A stretch of 64,000 nucleotides of DNA, taken from the NCBI GenBank assembly GCA_958295715.1, contig OY282371.1, positions 2,111,697-2,175,696 of the forward strand, in the 5' to 3' direction. The translations under genes and the position numbers were made by a program. Origin of the DNA: an uncultured Dehalococcoidia bacterium (GTDB lineage Bacteria > Chloroflexota > Dehalococcoidia > Lucifugimonadales > GCA-2712585). The notes beneath the pieces were generated by a model. It was not told the DNA's origin. It saw nothing but the letters and a program-made list of their open reading frames with translations, and did no database searches. Of this stretch, positions 23,452 through 31,110 are shown in pieces (the first letter of the stretch is position 1; every line of letters starts with the position of its first letter).

Positions 23452-24459
23452 CTATTCCGTGTAGCCGCCGCAAACCGTTTCCATTATAAGTCGGGTGACC
23501 ACGTAGGGGTCCATGTTGGCGTTGGGACGCCGGTCCTCAATGTAGCCCTTCTGGTCCCGGTGCACCTGCCACGGAATTCGGACGGAGGCGCCCCGGTCCG
23601 ACACGCCGTAGCGGAACTCGGTGTAGGAGCAGGTCTCGTGCAGGCCGGTGAGCCGCTCCTCAATGGCGTGGCCGTAGTTGGCGATGTGCAGCTTGTGCCG
23701 GCGGCTCAGGGCCTCGGCGGCGTCAACGCAGGCCTGGTAGTCGTCGCGCATCTCTTTGGTGGAAAAGTTGGTGTGGGCCCCGGCGCCGTTCCAGTCGCCC
23801 CTAGCCGGCTTCGGGTACAGGGTGGCGTTAACGCCGAAGTCCTCGGCCACCCGGTAGAGGAGCCACCGGGCCAACCATAGCTGGTCCGCGACCTCAAGGG
23901 CGGGCAACGGGCCAATCTGAAACTCCCACTGGCCGGGCATGACCTCCGCGTTGATGCCGTCGATCTTGAGGCCGGCCGCCATGCACTTCTCCAAGTGGGC
24001 CTCAACAACATCCCGCCCGTGGACCTCGTCGTCGCCGACGCCGCAGTAGTAGCCGCCCTGGGGGGGCGGGTAGCCGGAGTCGGGGAAGCCCAGGGGCCGC
24101 ACGCCCTTAAAGAAGGTGTACTCCTGCTCTATGCCGAAAATCATCTCGTGGTCAGCGTACTTGGCCGCGGCCGCGGCGCAGGCGGCCCTGGTGTTGCTGA
24201 CGTGGGGCTCCAGGTGAGTGTCCAAGACCTCGGTCATCACCAGAAGGTCGTTAGAACCCTTGCGCACCGGGTCCGGCTTGGTCATCACCGGGCGCAGGAC
24301 GCAGTCCGAGTTGGACCCGTCCGCCTGGTTGGTGCTAGAGCCGTCAAAGCCCCAGATGGGCATCTCCTCCCCCGCCTCAACAATCTTAGTCTTGGAACGC
24401 ACCTTAGCCGTGGGTATGGCTCCGTCTATCCATATGTATTCCGCTCTGCCTGATGTCAT
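23452..24459 (-). CDS. glnA: Glutamine synthetase type II (eukaryote-like)
   Basis: At 335 aa this is far shorter than type I (about 450) and matches GSII, as in plants, rhizobia and Streptomyces. GFDGSSTNQADGSNSDCVL, EQEYTFFKGVRPLG, the signature YYCGVGDDEVHGRDVVEAHL, KIDGINAEVMPGQWEFQIGP, GDWNGAGAHTNFST and SVRIPWQV are all present. It makes glutamine from glutamate, ammonia and ATP. The Tyr adenylylation loop of type I is absent. I place the start at the ATG at 24459 (MTSGRAEYIWIDG), behind GAGGGAAG. The frame continues to 24531. The promoter lies at 24543-24571. Confidence 0.93.
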   Translation of the reverse strand: MTSGRAEYIWIDGAIPTAKVRSKTKIVEAGEEMPIWGFDGSSTNQADGSNSDCVLRPVMTKPDPVRKGSNDLLVMTEVLDTHLEPHVSNTRAACAAAAAKYADHEMIFGIEQEYTFFKGVRPLGFPDSGYPPPQGGYYCGVGDDEVHGRDVVEAHLEKCMAAGLKIDGINAEVMPGQWEFQIGPLPALEVADQLWLARWLLYRVAEDFGVNATLYPKPARGDWNGAGAHTNFSTKEMRDDYQACVDAAEALSRRHKLHIANYGHAIEERLTGLHETCSYTEFRYGVSDRGASVRIPWQVHRDQKGYIEDRRPNANMDPYVVTRLIMETVCGGYTE

Positions 24460-24542
24460 CTTCCCTCGAAACTCCTTGCGTCGTGATGCGCCTGCGCCGC
24501 CCATCCGCTTCGTGTGGGAAGGAACGCGCAAACTTGGCTACG

Positions 24543-24571
24543 AATATAGCAAAAATAGGCGCGCTGGGCAA
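24543..24571 (-). promoter_or_regulatory. Promoter of glnA, with extended -10
   Basis: Minus strand TTGCCC (24571-24566), 17-base spacer, TATATT (24548-24543) preceded by TGC, so an extended -10 TGnTATATT. About 85 bases before the chosen start. Confidence 0.5.
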
Positions 24572-24599
24572 CATAACGACAGCCCTTTCTGGCCTGCTA

Positions 24600-25061
24600 T
24601 AGGAACTGGACTGGGCCGGCCCACTATGCGACCGCGCCAACTAGATTCCTCACCCGCCGCCGACCAGGTGTGCTATCATCAGGAACGACCCCGGTAGGAA
24701 TAAACATGCGCCCATCGCCTCACCAGGTTGAATCAAACGCCAACAACGCCCTCGGCGTCCCACGCAGGCGGGAAGGGCGCGCGCGCCCACTTAGTTTTGA
24801 AGAGCGTCGGTTCTGCGGGGTAGGCTCTTCAGCTTCCTCCTCCGTCATTCCCGCGTAGGCGGGAAGGGCGCGTGCGCCCACCTAGTTTTGAAGAATGTTG
24901 GTTCTTCGTTCGGCGCTTCGGCCTCCCCCTCCCCCTCCCCCTCCGTCATTCCCGCGCAGGCGGGAATCCATCTTCCCTCCCCGGCCCCGCGACGCGCTGC
25001 TATTAAGATTTATGTGGTAAAATTTTAATAGCCATGATTGCTATTAAGGATTTTTAATCAA
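24600..25061. repeat. Second REP field and AT-rich Fic upstream region
   Basis: This gene-free 460 bp holds two inverted copies of the 69-bp element (24762-24817 and 24842-24906), another palindrome at 24943-24970 and a CCTCCCCCTCCCCC tract. It then shifts abruptly to AT-rich sequence (24999-25061) that bears a 34-bp inverted repeat. Confidence 0.8.
24999..25032. promoter_or_regulatory. 34-bp inverted repeat upstream of Fic (GCTATTAAGATTT ... AAAATTTTAATAGC)
   Basis: The arms GCTATTAA.ATTT and AAAT.TTAATAGC are complementary with one mismatch pair and enclose ATGTGGT. A further half-site (GCTATTAAGGATTTT) follows at 25041. A similar dyad lies behind the gene. The winged helix of the Fic protein makes an autoregulatory operator plausible; this is inference. 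Confidence 0.55.
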
Positions 25062-26225
25062 GTGCGGCGAGAAGCTACCGGCGAGTATCAGGTTACGTGG
25101 GTTGAGGGCGAGGCGGTCCGCGCCTTCATCCCAGCCCCACTGCCTCCGGACCCCCCGCTGGTCCTAGACGGGCCTCTCCAACAGTCCCTTGAGGCCGCGC
25201 TCCTAGCCTTGGGACGGCTGGACAGCCTTTCGGTTCTGCTGCCTGACCCGGACCTTTTCATCTACCACTACGTGCGCAAAGAGGCCCTCCTCTCATCGCA
25301 GATTGAGGGGACCCAGTCGTCGCTTTCGGAGCTTCTGAGCTTTGAATTCAAGAGGGCGCCCGGCGCGCCCACCATCGACGTCATAGAGGTGTCCAACTAC
25401 GTGGCGGCCCTGGAACACGGGCTGGAGCGGCTGCGAGAGGATTTCCCACTATCGAACCGGCTCATCAGAGATATCCACGGCGTCCTGTTGTCCCGAGGCC
25501 GCGGCAGCGACAAGTCGCCGGGGGAGTTCCGACGCTCTCAGAACTGGATTGGCGGGACGCGGCCGGGCAACGCCGTCTTCGTGCCGCCGCCGCCGTCGCA
25601 GGTGGAGGAGTGCATGGGGGCCTTGGAGCGGTTCCTCCACGACACCGGCGACGGCCTGCCCCTGCTGGCCCGGGCCGGGCTGGCCCACGCCCAGTTCGAG
25701 ACCATTCACCCCTTCCTCGACGGCAACGGGCGCGCCGGCCGGCTGCTCATCACCTTCCTGCTTCACCACGGCGGCGCCCTGCATGACCCCCTGCTGTACC
25801 TCAGCCTGTACCTGAAGCAGAACCGCTCCACTTACTACGAGTTGCTGGATGAGACGCGCCTCTCCGGTGACTGGGAGAAGTGGCTGGCCTTCTTCTTTGA
25901 AGGGGTGCGAACAACAGCGGAAGGGGCCGTGTCCACCGCCCAACGGCTGACGCGGATGTTTGCAGAGGACCGCGAGCACATCGGTAGGGCAGGCCGCCGC
26001 ACGGGGTCGGCCCTGCGGGTGCACCAAGCGCTGACGGAGTATCCAATTATCTCAATACCAATTATCTGCGAACGCACCGGCCTGTCCTTTCCATCGGTCT
26101 CCTCAACCATGAAGCTGCTGGTGGAAATGGGACTAGCGGAGGAGATAACGGGACGGCCAAGGAATAGATTCTTTGCCTATACTCAGTATCTTTCGATACT
26201 AAACGAGGGCACGGAGCCGGAATAA
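25062..26225 (+). CDS. Fic family AMPylase with N-terminal inhibitory helix and C-terminal winged helix, 387 aa
   Basis: The active-site motif is HPFLDGNGRAGR, a full match to HPFx(D/E)GNGRxxR with His216. It transfers AMP or another nucleotide moiety from NTP to hydroxyl side chains. The N-domain contains SSQIEG (residues 78-83), an (S/T)xxxE(G/N) inhibitory motif of class II, whose Glu competes with ATP-gamma-phosphate, so the enzyme is autoinhibited. The C-terminus IICERTGLSFPSVSSTMKLL is winged-helix-like. I choose the GTG at 25062 (VRREATGEYQ) behind AAGGA. An in-frame TTG exists at 25038. No antitoxin gene is adjacent. The flanks are markedly AT-rich compared with neighbours. Confidence 0.88.
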   Translation: MRREATGEYQVTWVEGEAVRAFIPAPLPPDPPLVLDGPLQQSLEAALLALGRLDSLSVLLPDPDLFIYHYVRKEALLSSQIEGTQSSLSELLSFEFKRAPGAPTIDVIEVSNYVAALEHGLERLREDFPLSNRLIRDIHGVLLSRGRGSDKSPGEFRRSQNWIGGTRPGNAVFVPPPPSQVEECMGALERFLHDTGDGLPLLARAGLAHAQFETIHPFLDGNGRAGRLLITFLLHHGGALHDPLLYLSLYLKQNRSTYYELLDETRLSGDWEKWLAFFFEGVRTTAEGAVSTAQRLTRMFAEDREHIGRAGRRTGSALRVHQALTEYPIISIPIICERTGLSFPSVSSTMKLLVEMGLAEEITGRPRNRFFAYTQYLSILNEGTEPE

Positions 26226-26281
26226 ACACGTTTATTTATGTAGGCGACGCGGTTATTAAGAGTTAGTAAATAACTACGCCT

Positions 26282-26314
26282 CTTATTAAAATTTAGGGGC
26301 TAACTTTTAATAGC
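26282..26314. promoter_or_regulatory. AT-rich inverted repeat downstream of Fic
   Basis: CTTATTAAAATTTA and TAACTTTTAATAGC are imperfectly complementary arms separated by GGGGC. A further TTAAAATTTGTTTAATAG half-dyad follows at 26327-26343. It resembles the upstream operator-like dyad and may also act as a 3' hairpin. Confidence 0.45.
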
Positions 26315-26382
26315 AACTCTCCTAGTTAAAATTTGTTTAATAGAGCGCCAAGGGTTTTCACGTTAGTGGGAGCGGCCGCCGG

Positions 26383-27252
26383 CTATATGGATAGGGACAC
26401 AATCGCGCTTTCGAACATCTTCCCAACTCCACTAGTAGTTGAAGCTATCTCGTACTTGCAATAAAGACGCCAAATTCGCTGCGACAACTCGTCTTCGTGG
26501 GGATAGAATTTAACTTTGAGGCCCAGCTCTTTGGCCGCCTTGTGGTCAATCATGGCCCCATGAGAAAGATACTCCTTTGTGTCCGCCAACTTTTTTGAAA
26601 TCTCCCGGGCTTTGTCTTCGAGTTTACACTGGGAACGAAGCAGCCACTTCTCGGCGAAGCGTTGGGACCGTTCGATAGCCTTCTCACAATAGTCCAAGAG
26701 AGCAGGGTCAAGAGTTGCAAGAAGGGGAAAATAGACAGGCGACAGTTCACCGCTTTTGTCGACCTGCCTCTTTATAAGTTCCAGGCCATCCAGAAAGGAT
26801 GACGCCGGACGAGCTATCATCTCCCCCTGCGCCGTAGTAACCGTAACCTGCGGGTCTATGGGGCCAAGTTCTGAAGTGTCCCCCATAACTATCTCATCGC
26901 TGGCCAATGCCATGAGCGTGGCCGCGCTCTTGGCGCTTTCAGCGACGATTACGCGGAATTCGGAACTTCTGGAAACAATCAGGTTGACCAGCTTTTCGGC
27001 AATGTCTATGTCGCCACCAGGGCTTTGGAGGAGCAGGTCAATCGGCTGTTTATTGACGCCGTGCAACAGGTCGCCAAAGGCCGCCACGTCTTGATGGTCA
27101 ATGCCGGCGTGGGGCTTGGCGAAGTACACCAGCAACTTCCGCCCAGTGATGCGTTCAATATCCTGGATGTCGCTGCGGCGGTCATACCGCCCGCTTTGGA
27201 GGGCGTGAAAGAGCGGAGTGCGCTCCGGAATCTCGCGATTAGCCTGGGTCAA
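26383..27252 (-). CDS. SDH-type ClpP-fold serine protease (serine dehydrogenase proteinase family), 289 aa
   Basis: The protein matches the SDH_sah (ClpP/SppA-fold) family: LLLQSPGGDIDIAEKLV, VAESAKSAATLMALASDEIVMG with the candidate nucleophile Ser in AKSAATL, and DTSELGPIDPQ. The family is cytoplasmic and best known in small bacterial and archaeal loci, with poorly known targets. The start is TTG at 27252, overlapping the stop of the 64-aa upstream gene by TTGA. Composition is noticeably more AT-rich than the flanking Etf genes, which suggests horizontal acquisition with the adjacent small gene and perhaps Fic. Confidence 0.82.
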   Translation of the reverse strand: MTQANREIPERTPLFHALQSGRYDRRSDIQDIERITGRKLLVYFAKPHAGIDHQDVAAFGDLLHGVNKQPIDLLLQSPGGDIDIAEKLVNLIVSRSSEFRVIVAESAKSAATLMALASDEIVMGDTSELGPIDPQVTVTTAQGEMIARPASSFLDGLELIKRQVDKSGELSPVYFPLLATLDPALLDYCEKAIERSQRFAEKWLLRSQCKLEDKAREISKKLADTKEYLSHGAMIDHKAAKELGLKVKFYPHEDELSQRIWRLYCKYEIASTTSGVGKMFESAIVSLSI

Positions 27253-27443
27253 GCCTGAAAGTTCCTCCGTCCATATCCAGGTTTTCGTCGCACTCTGCGG
27301 TTTGGCGCGCTGCCATTTACCGAATTCTTGTACTTCTTAAAGTCTCGCACAAACCGCTCGAAGGAATCCAGCAGACCCGGCCTACGCTCAATCATCCGCT
27401 CGCGATGCTTTAGAATACCCTCATCCTTCATGTTATCGTCCAT
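27249..27443 (-). CDS. Small basic protein, 64 aa, coupled to the SDH-type protease
   Basis: I do not recognise a family. The protein is highly charged (SFERFVRDFKKYKN and a basic C-terminal half RVRRKPGYGRRNF) and predicted helical in its N-terminal half. It overlaps the protease start by four bases and is preceded by GGAGGGTGAAGCC, so both are translated from one message. It could be an adaptor or regulator of the protease; that is inference from gene order. Confidence 0.6.
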   Translation of the reverse strand: MDDNMKDEGILKHRERMIERRPGLLDSFERFVRDFKKYKNSVNGSAPNRRVRRKPGYGRRNFQA

Positions 27444-27525
27444 GGCTTCACCCTCCAGATAGACAATTGTACTACAGCAAGAGACCCTTGTGTTATTCTA
27501 GGCGTCCTGGCCCTCCTCACCCCTT

Positions 27526-27554
27526 TTGACACCCCCAGGGGCCGGTGTTATATT
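27526..27554 (+). promoter_or_regulatory. Promoter of etfB-etfA
   Basis: TTGACA (27526-27531), 17-base spacer, TATATT (27549-27554). This is near consensus and about 40 bases upstream of the EtfB start. Confidence 0.7.
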
Positions 27555-27596
27555 CCCTTCGGCCTTGGGAACCCACCACCGCCACGCGGAGGCGCC

Positions 27597-28397
27597 TTGC
27601 CCCTCAACATCTTGGTCTTGGCTAAACAGGTCATCGACCCCGAAATGCCCCTCTCCGCCTTTAAGGTGGAACGGGAAAACCGGCGCGTCAGCGTCCCTTC
27701 CACCCTGCCCCCCGTGGTGAACGGCTTCGACGAGAACGCGGTGGAGGCGGCCCTCCGCATAAAGGACGGCCAGGAAGCGACGGTAACCGTCCTGTCCATG
27801 GGCCAAGGCTTCGCCCTGGAGGTTATGAAAAAGCCCCTCTCCATGGGCGCGGACACCCTCGTCCTGCTCCAGGACGACGCCTTCCTGAACACCGTGGACA
27901 GCTTCGCCATCGCCCTGGCCCTGACAACGGCTATCCGGAAGCTGGGCGCCTTCGACCTGATTATTGCGGGAAGGCAGGCCTCGGACTGGGACAACGCCCA
28001 GGTTCCCCTCGCGGTGGCTGAGGCCCTGGGCCTTCCCAGCGTCACCACCGGCAAGAAGGTGGAGGTGGGCGACGGCCTGGTGACCGTTGAGCGGCAGACG
28101 CCGGAGGGCGCTGAGGTTGTGGAGGCCCCACTGCCCGCCCTGGTGACGGTGAGCAACGAGTTGGGGCAGCCTCGATACCCGACCCTGCGGGGAATCATGG
28201 CCGCCACTCGCAAGCAGCCCGTCATCTGGTCGGCTCAGGACCTGGGCCTGGACGCGTCGGACCTGCGGCCGCGGGTGGAGACGGTGGACCTGTACGTTCC
28301 CGTCACCGACGCGGAGTGTGAACTGATTCAGGGGGAGGACGAGGCCGAGTCGGGGCGGCTCCTGGCCCTGAAGCTCCGAGAGGCCAAGCTGATTTGA
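27597..28397 (+). CDS. etfB: Electron transfer flavoprotein subunit beta, 266 aa
   Basis: This is a free-standing EtfB, start PLNILVLAKQVIDPEMP. The AMP/FAD-binding segment is IIAGRQASDWDNAQVPLAVAEALG, with PLPALVTVSNELGQPRYPT, and the C-terminal arm wraps EtfA. It heterodimerises with EtfA to shuttle electrons from dehydrogenases. The TTG start lies six bases after GGAGG. The promoter at 27526 drives it. It differs strongly from the EtfB part of the fusion at 1020, so the cell has two non-redundant ETF types. Twelve bases separate it from etfA. Confidence 0.92.
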   Translation: MPLNILVLAKQVIDPEMPLSAFKVERENRRVSVPSTLPPVVNGFDENAVEAALRIKDGQEATVTVLSMGQGFALEVMKKPLSMGADTLVLLQDDAFLNTVDSFAIALALTTAIRKLGAFDLIIAGRQASDWDNAQVPLAVAEALGLPSVTTGKKVEVGDGLVTVERQTPEGAEVVEAPLPALVTVSNELGQPRYPTLRGIMAATRKQPVIWSAQDLGLDASDLRPRVETVDLYVPVTDAECELIQGEDEAESGRLLALKLREAKLI

Positions 28398-28409
28398 CGA
28401 GGTTTGGGC

Positions 28410-29411
28410 ATGGACGCGGTTGATTCCACCGGGGTCCTGGTCTTGGGCGAGTTGGAGGATGGCGCCCTAGCCTCCACCTCCAAAGAGACCCTGGCGGCGG
28501 GACGCTCCCTGGCCGGCGGCCTGGGGCAGCCCCTGTCTCTCTGCATCGCGGGCGCGGACACTGACGCGCCGGCCAGGGAGGCCGTAGCCCACGGCGCCGA
28601 CCGGGTCTACACGGTGACCAACCTCCTCCTTGCCGAATACCACCCTGAACTGCACCTGGAGGCCCTGGCCGGCGTCTGCCACCAGACCAAGCCGGCCATC
28701 GCGCTAATGGCAAGAACCACCGCCGGGCGGGACTTGGCCCCGCGGCTGGCGGCCCGGCTGGGCGCGGGGTTGGCCCAAGACTGCTTGGACATGTCCATAG
28801 ACCCGGAGTCGGGGCGCATGGTGGCGCGGCGGCCCGTTTACGGCGGCAACGCCATGGCCGCCGTGGTGTGCGCCGGAACGCCGCAGATGGCGTCCATACG
28901 GCCCAAGGCCTACGAACCCTTGGAACCGGACCCGTCCCGCCAAGGCGACGTCGTTCCCCTTGAAGTGGCCTTGGACCCCTCCATGAAGCGGGTCCGGCTG
29001 GTGGAGCGGATTGAGGAGGAGTCGGAGGGCGTGCAGCTGGAGACGGCGGGCATCGTGGTCGCCGGCGGCAGGGGCTTGGGGTCGGCGGCGCCCTTCAAGG
29101 AGTTGGAGGAGACGGCCCGGCTGCTGGGCGCGGGCATCGGCGCGTCCAGGGCCGCTGTCGACGCGGGATGGGTTCCCGCCTCGTGGCAGATAGGACTCAC
29201 CGGCAAGACTATATCCCCCAACCTGTACATCACCGTTGCCATATCCGGCGCCAGCCAGCACATGGCCGGCTGCTCCGGGGCCAAGGTGATTGTCGCCATA
29301 AATAAGGACGCCGAGGCCAATATCCTGAAGGAGGCCCGCTACGGCGTGGTGGGCGACTGGCAGAAGGTATGGCCCGCCTTTACGGAGACGCTGCGGGAGC
29401 TTTTGGGCTAA
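28410..29411 (+). CDS. etfA: Electron transfer flavoprotein subunit alpha, 333 aa
   Basis: EtfA with N-domain (ALMARTTAGRDLAPRLAARLGAG, DCLDMSIDPESGRM) and FAD-binding C-domain (VVAGGRGLGS, DAGWVPASWQIGLTGKTISP, YITVAISGASQHMAG, GVVGDWQKV). It binds the FAD that accepts electrons from acyl-CoA or other dehydrogenases. I prefer the ATG at 28410, seven bases after GAGG, to the TTG at 28404. No acyl-CoA dehydrogenase or ETF:quinone oxidoreductase lies in the window, so partners are elsewhere. Confidence 0.93.
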   Translation: MDAVDSTGVLVLGELEDGALASTSKETLAAGRSLAGGLGQPLSLCIAGADTDAPAREAVAHGADRVYTVTNLLLAEYHPELHLEALAGVCHQTKPAIALMARTTAGRDLAPRLAARLGAGLAQDCLDMSIDPESGRMVARRPVYGGNAMAAVVCAGTPQMASIRPKAYEPLEPDPSRQGDVVPLEVALDPSMKRVRLVERIEEESEGVQLETAGIVVAGGRGLGSAAPFKELEETARLLGAGIGASRAAVDAGWVPASWQIGLTGKTISPNLYITVAISGASQHMAGCSGAKVIVAINKDAEANILKEARYGVVGDWQKVWPAFTETLRELLG

Positions 29412-29414
29412 CCC

Positions 29415-30260
29415 TCACGGCCCGGGGCCGAGGAGCAGGTTGTCGATGAGCCGCGTTTCGCCTATCCACACCGCCGTGGACACCATGGCCCCGTCGTTGA
29501 CTACGTCCAGTTCGCAGAGGGTGTCCGGGTCGGCGACGCTGACGTAATCGACGCGAGACACGCCCGGGTCACCGGCCAGGACCCGCCGGGACTCGGCCCT
29601 CAGCGGCTCGCCCCCGCGCTCGCCCGCATCCCATAGACCCTTGGCGGCGACGAGGGAGCGGTGTATCACCGCGGCGGCGCGGCGCTCCGGCCCCGAGAGC
29701 AGGGCGTTGCGGCTGCTCATGGCCAGGCCGTCGGACTCCCTAACCGTTGGAATCGATACTATCTCCACCGGCAGGTTCAGATCCCTGACCAAGGCCCGGA
29801 CCACCGCCAGCTGCTGACCGTCCTTCTGCCCAAAGTAGGCCCTGTCCGGCCCCGCCACGTTGAGCAGCTTGGCCACCACGGTGGCGACGCCCTTGAAGTG
29901 CCCTGGCCGGCGCTCGCCCTCCAACCCTTGAGACAGCCCGGAGACCTCCACCCACGTGTTGAAACCCGGTGGGAACATCTCATCTTCCGGAGGCGCGAAC
30001 ACCAGGTCCACCCCCTCTTCATCTAGCTTTGACAGGTCCAGGTCGAAGTTCCGGGGATAGGCCCCATAGTCCGCGCCCCGGTCGAACTGCGTGGGGTTTA
30101 CGAAGACGCTTACGGCCACGGTCGCGTTCTCCCGCCGCGCCCGCCGCGTCAACGCCAAGTGTCCCTGGTGAAGCGAACCCATGGTAGGCGCCAACCCCAA
30201 GGGTCTCGGGACGGCGCGGCAGGCCGCCGACATGGACGCGGCGGTTTTGATAACCCTCAC
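29415..30260 (-). CDS. panC: Pantothenate synthetase
   Basis: PanC condenses pantoate with beta-alanine using ATP to give pantothenate. The 281-aa protein shows PTMGSLHQGHLAL (HxGH nucleotidyl-transferase motif), FVNPTQF, KLLNVAGPDRAYFGQKDGQQL and the KMSKS-like region VRESDGLAMSSRNALLS. It lies 13 bases downstream of panB, and the upstream DUF2520 gene may supply the ketopantoate reductase step. The 3' end is three bases from the convergent etfA stop. No panD or coaA is present nearby. Confidence 0.95.
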   Translation of the reverse strand: MRVIKTAASMSAACRAVPRPLGLAPTMGSLHQGHLALTRRARRENATVAVSVFVNPTQFDRGADYGAYPRNFDLDLSKLDEEGVDLVFAPPEDEMFPPGFNTWVEVSGLSQGLEGERRPGHFKGVATVVAKLLNVAGPDRAYFGQKDGQQLAVVRALVRDLNLPVEIVSIPTVRESDGLAMSSRNALLSGPERRAAAVIHRSLVAAKGLWDAGERGGEPLRAESRRVLAGDPGVSRVDYVSVADPDTLCELDVVNDGAMVSTAVWIGETRLIDNLLLGPGP

Positions 30261-30273
30261 GGAGGCCGCGCCT

Positions 30274-31110
30274 TCAGTCGTCTAGAAGCTCGGAGAGGAG
30301 GGACTCGTCCATGGCGAAGCTCTGCTTACCGGTGGGAAAGACGCCCTCCCGCACCTCCTGGGCGTACTGGCCCAAGGCCTGGGAAATAAGCTCGCCAAGC
30401 TGCGCGTACTGCTTGGTGTGCCTGGGCACAAAGTCGCCGTACAGACCCAGCAGGTCGTGCATCACCTGCACCTGGCCGTCGCAGTGAGGCCCGGCGCCAA
30501 TGCCGATGGTCGGCGCGGTCAACCTGCTGGTGATGACGCGGGACAGTGGCGCGGGAATAAGCTCCAGCACCACGGCGTAGGCCCCGGCCTCCTCCAGGGC
30601 CTTGGCGTCCCGGAGGAGCTGCGACGCCTGCTCCTTTGCCTTGCCCTGGACCCTGTAGCCCCCGAACCGGTGCACCGACTGGGGAGTTAGTCCCACGTGG
30701 CCCATCACCGGAATGCCCGCCTCCACGATTCGCCTCACCGTCTCAGCCACCGGCTCCCCACCCTCCAGCTTCACCGAGTGGGCGCCGCCCTCCTGCACCA
30801 GCCGCCCGGCGTTGCGAAGGGCGTCGTCGGCCCCCGCCTGAAAGCTCATAAAGGGCATGTCGGATACGATGAGGGCGCGGGCGGCGCCCCTGGCCACGGC
30901 CCCGGTGTGCCGCGTCATGTCGTCCATCGTCACCGGTATGGTGGAGTCGTAGCCCAGGGTCACCATGCCCAAACTGTCGCCCACCAGGATAACGGGAAAC
31001 CCGGCCTCGTCGGCCAGCCTCGCCATCGGGTAGTCGTAGGCGGTGACGACGGGTATCTTCTCACCCTTGGCCTTCATGGCCGTCACGTCCCTGGCCGTTA
31101 CTCTCCGCAT
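30274..31110 (-). CDS. panB: 3-methyl-2-oxobutanoate hydroxymethyltransferase
   Basis: PanB adds a hydroxymethyl group from methylene-THF to 2-oxoisovalerate to form ketopantoate. The 278-aa enzyme shows VVTAYDYPMARLADEAG, VILVGDSLGMVTLGY, the HTGAVARG helix, VKLEGG, GHVGLTPQSVH and IGIGAGPHCDGQVQVMHD. The frame is open far upstream, but that part is composed of low-complexity Gly/Arg/Pro and lies inside the DUF2520 gene. The ATG at 31110 matches the family start (MRRVTARDVTAMK). It overlaps the upstream gene by 13 bp. Confidence 0.95.
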   Translation of the reverse strand: MRRVTARDVTAMKAKGEKIPVVTAYDYPMARLADEAGFPVILVGDSLGMVTLGYDSTIPVTMDDMTRHTGAVARGAARALIVSDMPFMSFQAGADDALRNAGRLVQEGGAHSVKLEGGEPVAETVRRIVEAGIPVMGHVGLTPQSVHRFGGYRVQGKAKEQASQLLRDAKALEEAGAYAVVLELIPAPLSRVITSRLTAPTIGIGAGPHCDGQVQVMHDLLGLYGDFVPRHTKQYAQLGELISQALGQYAQEVREGVFPTGKQSFAMDESLLSELLDD

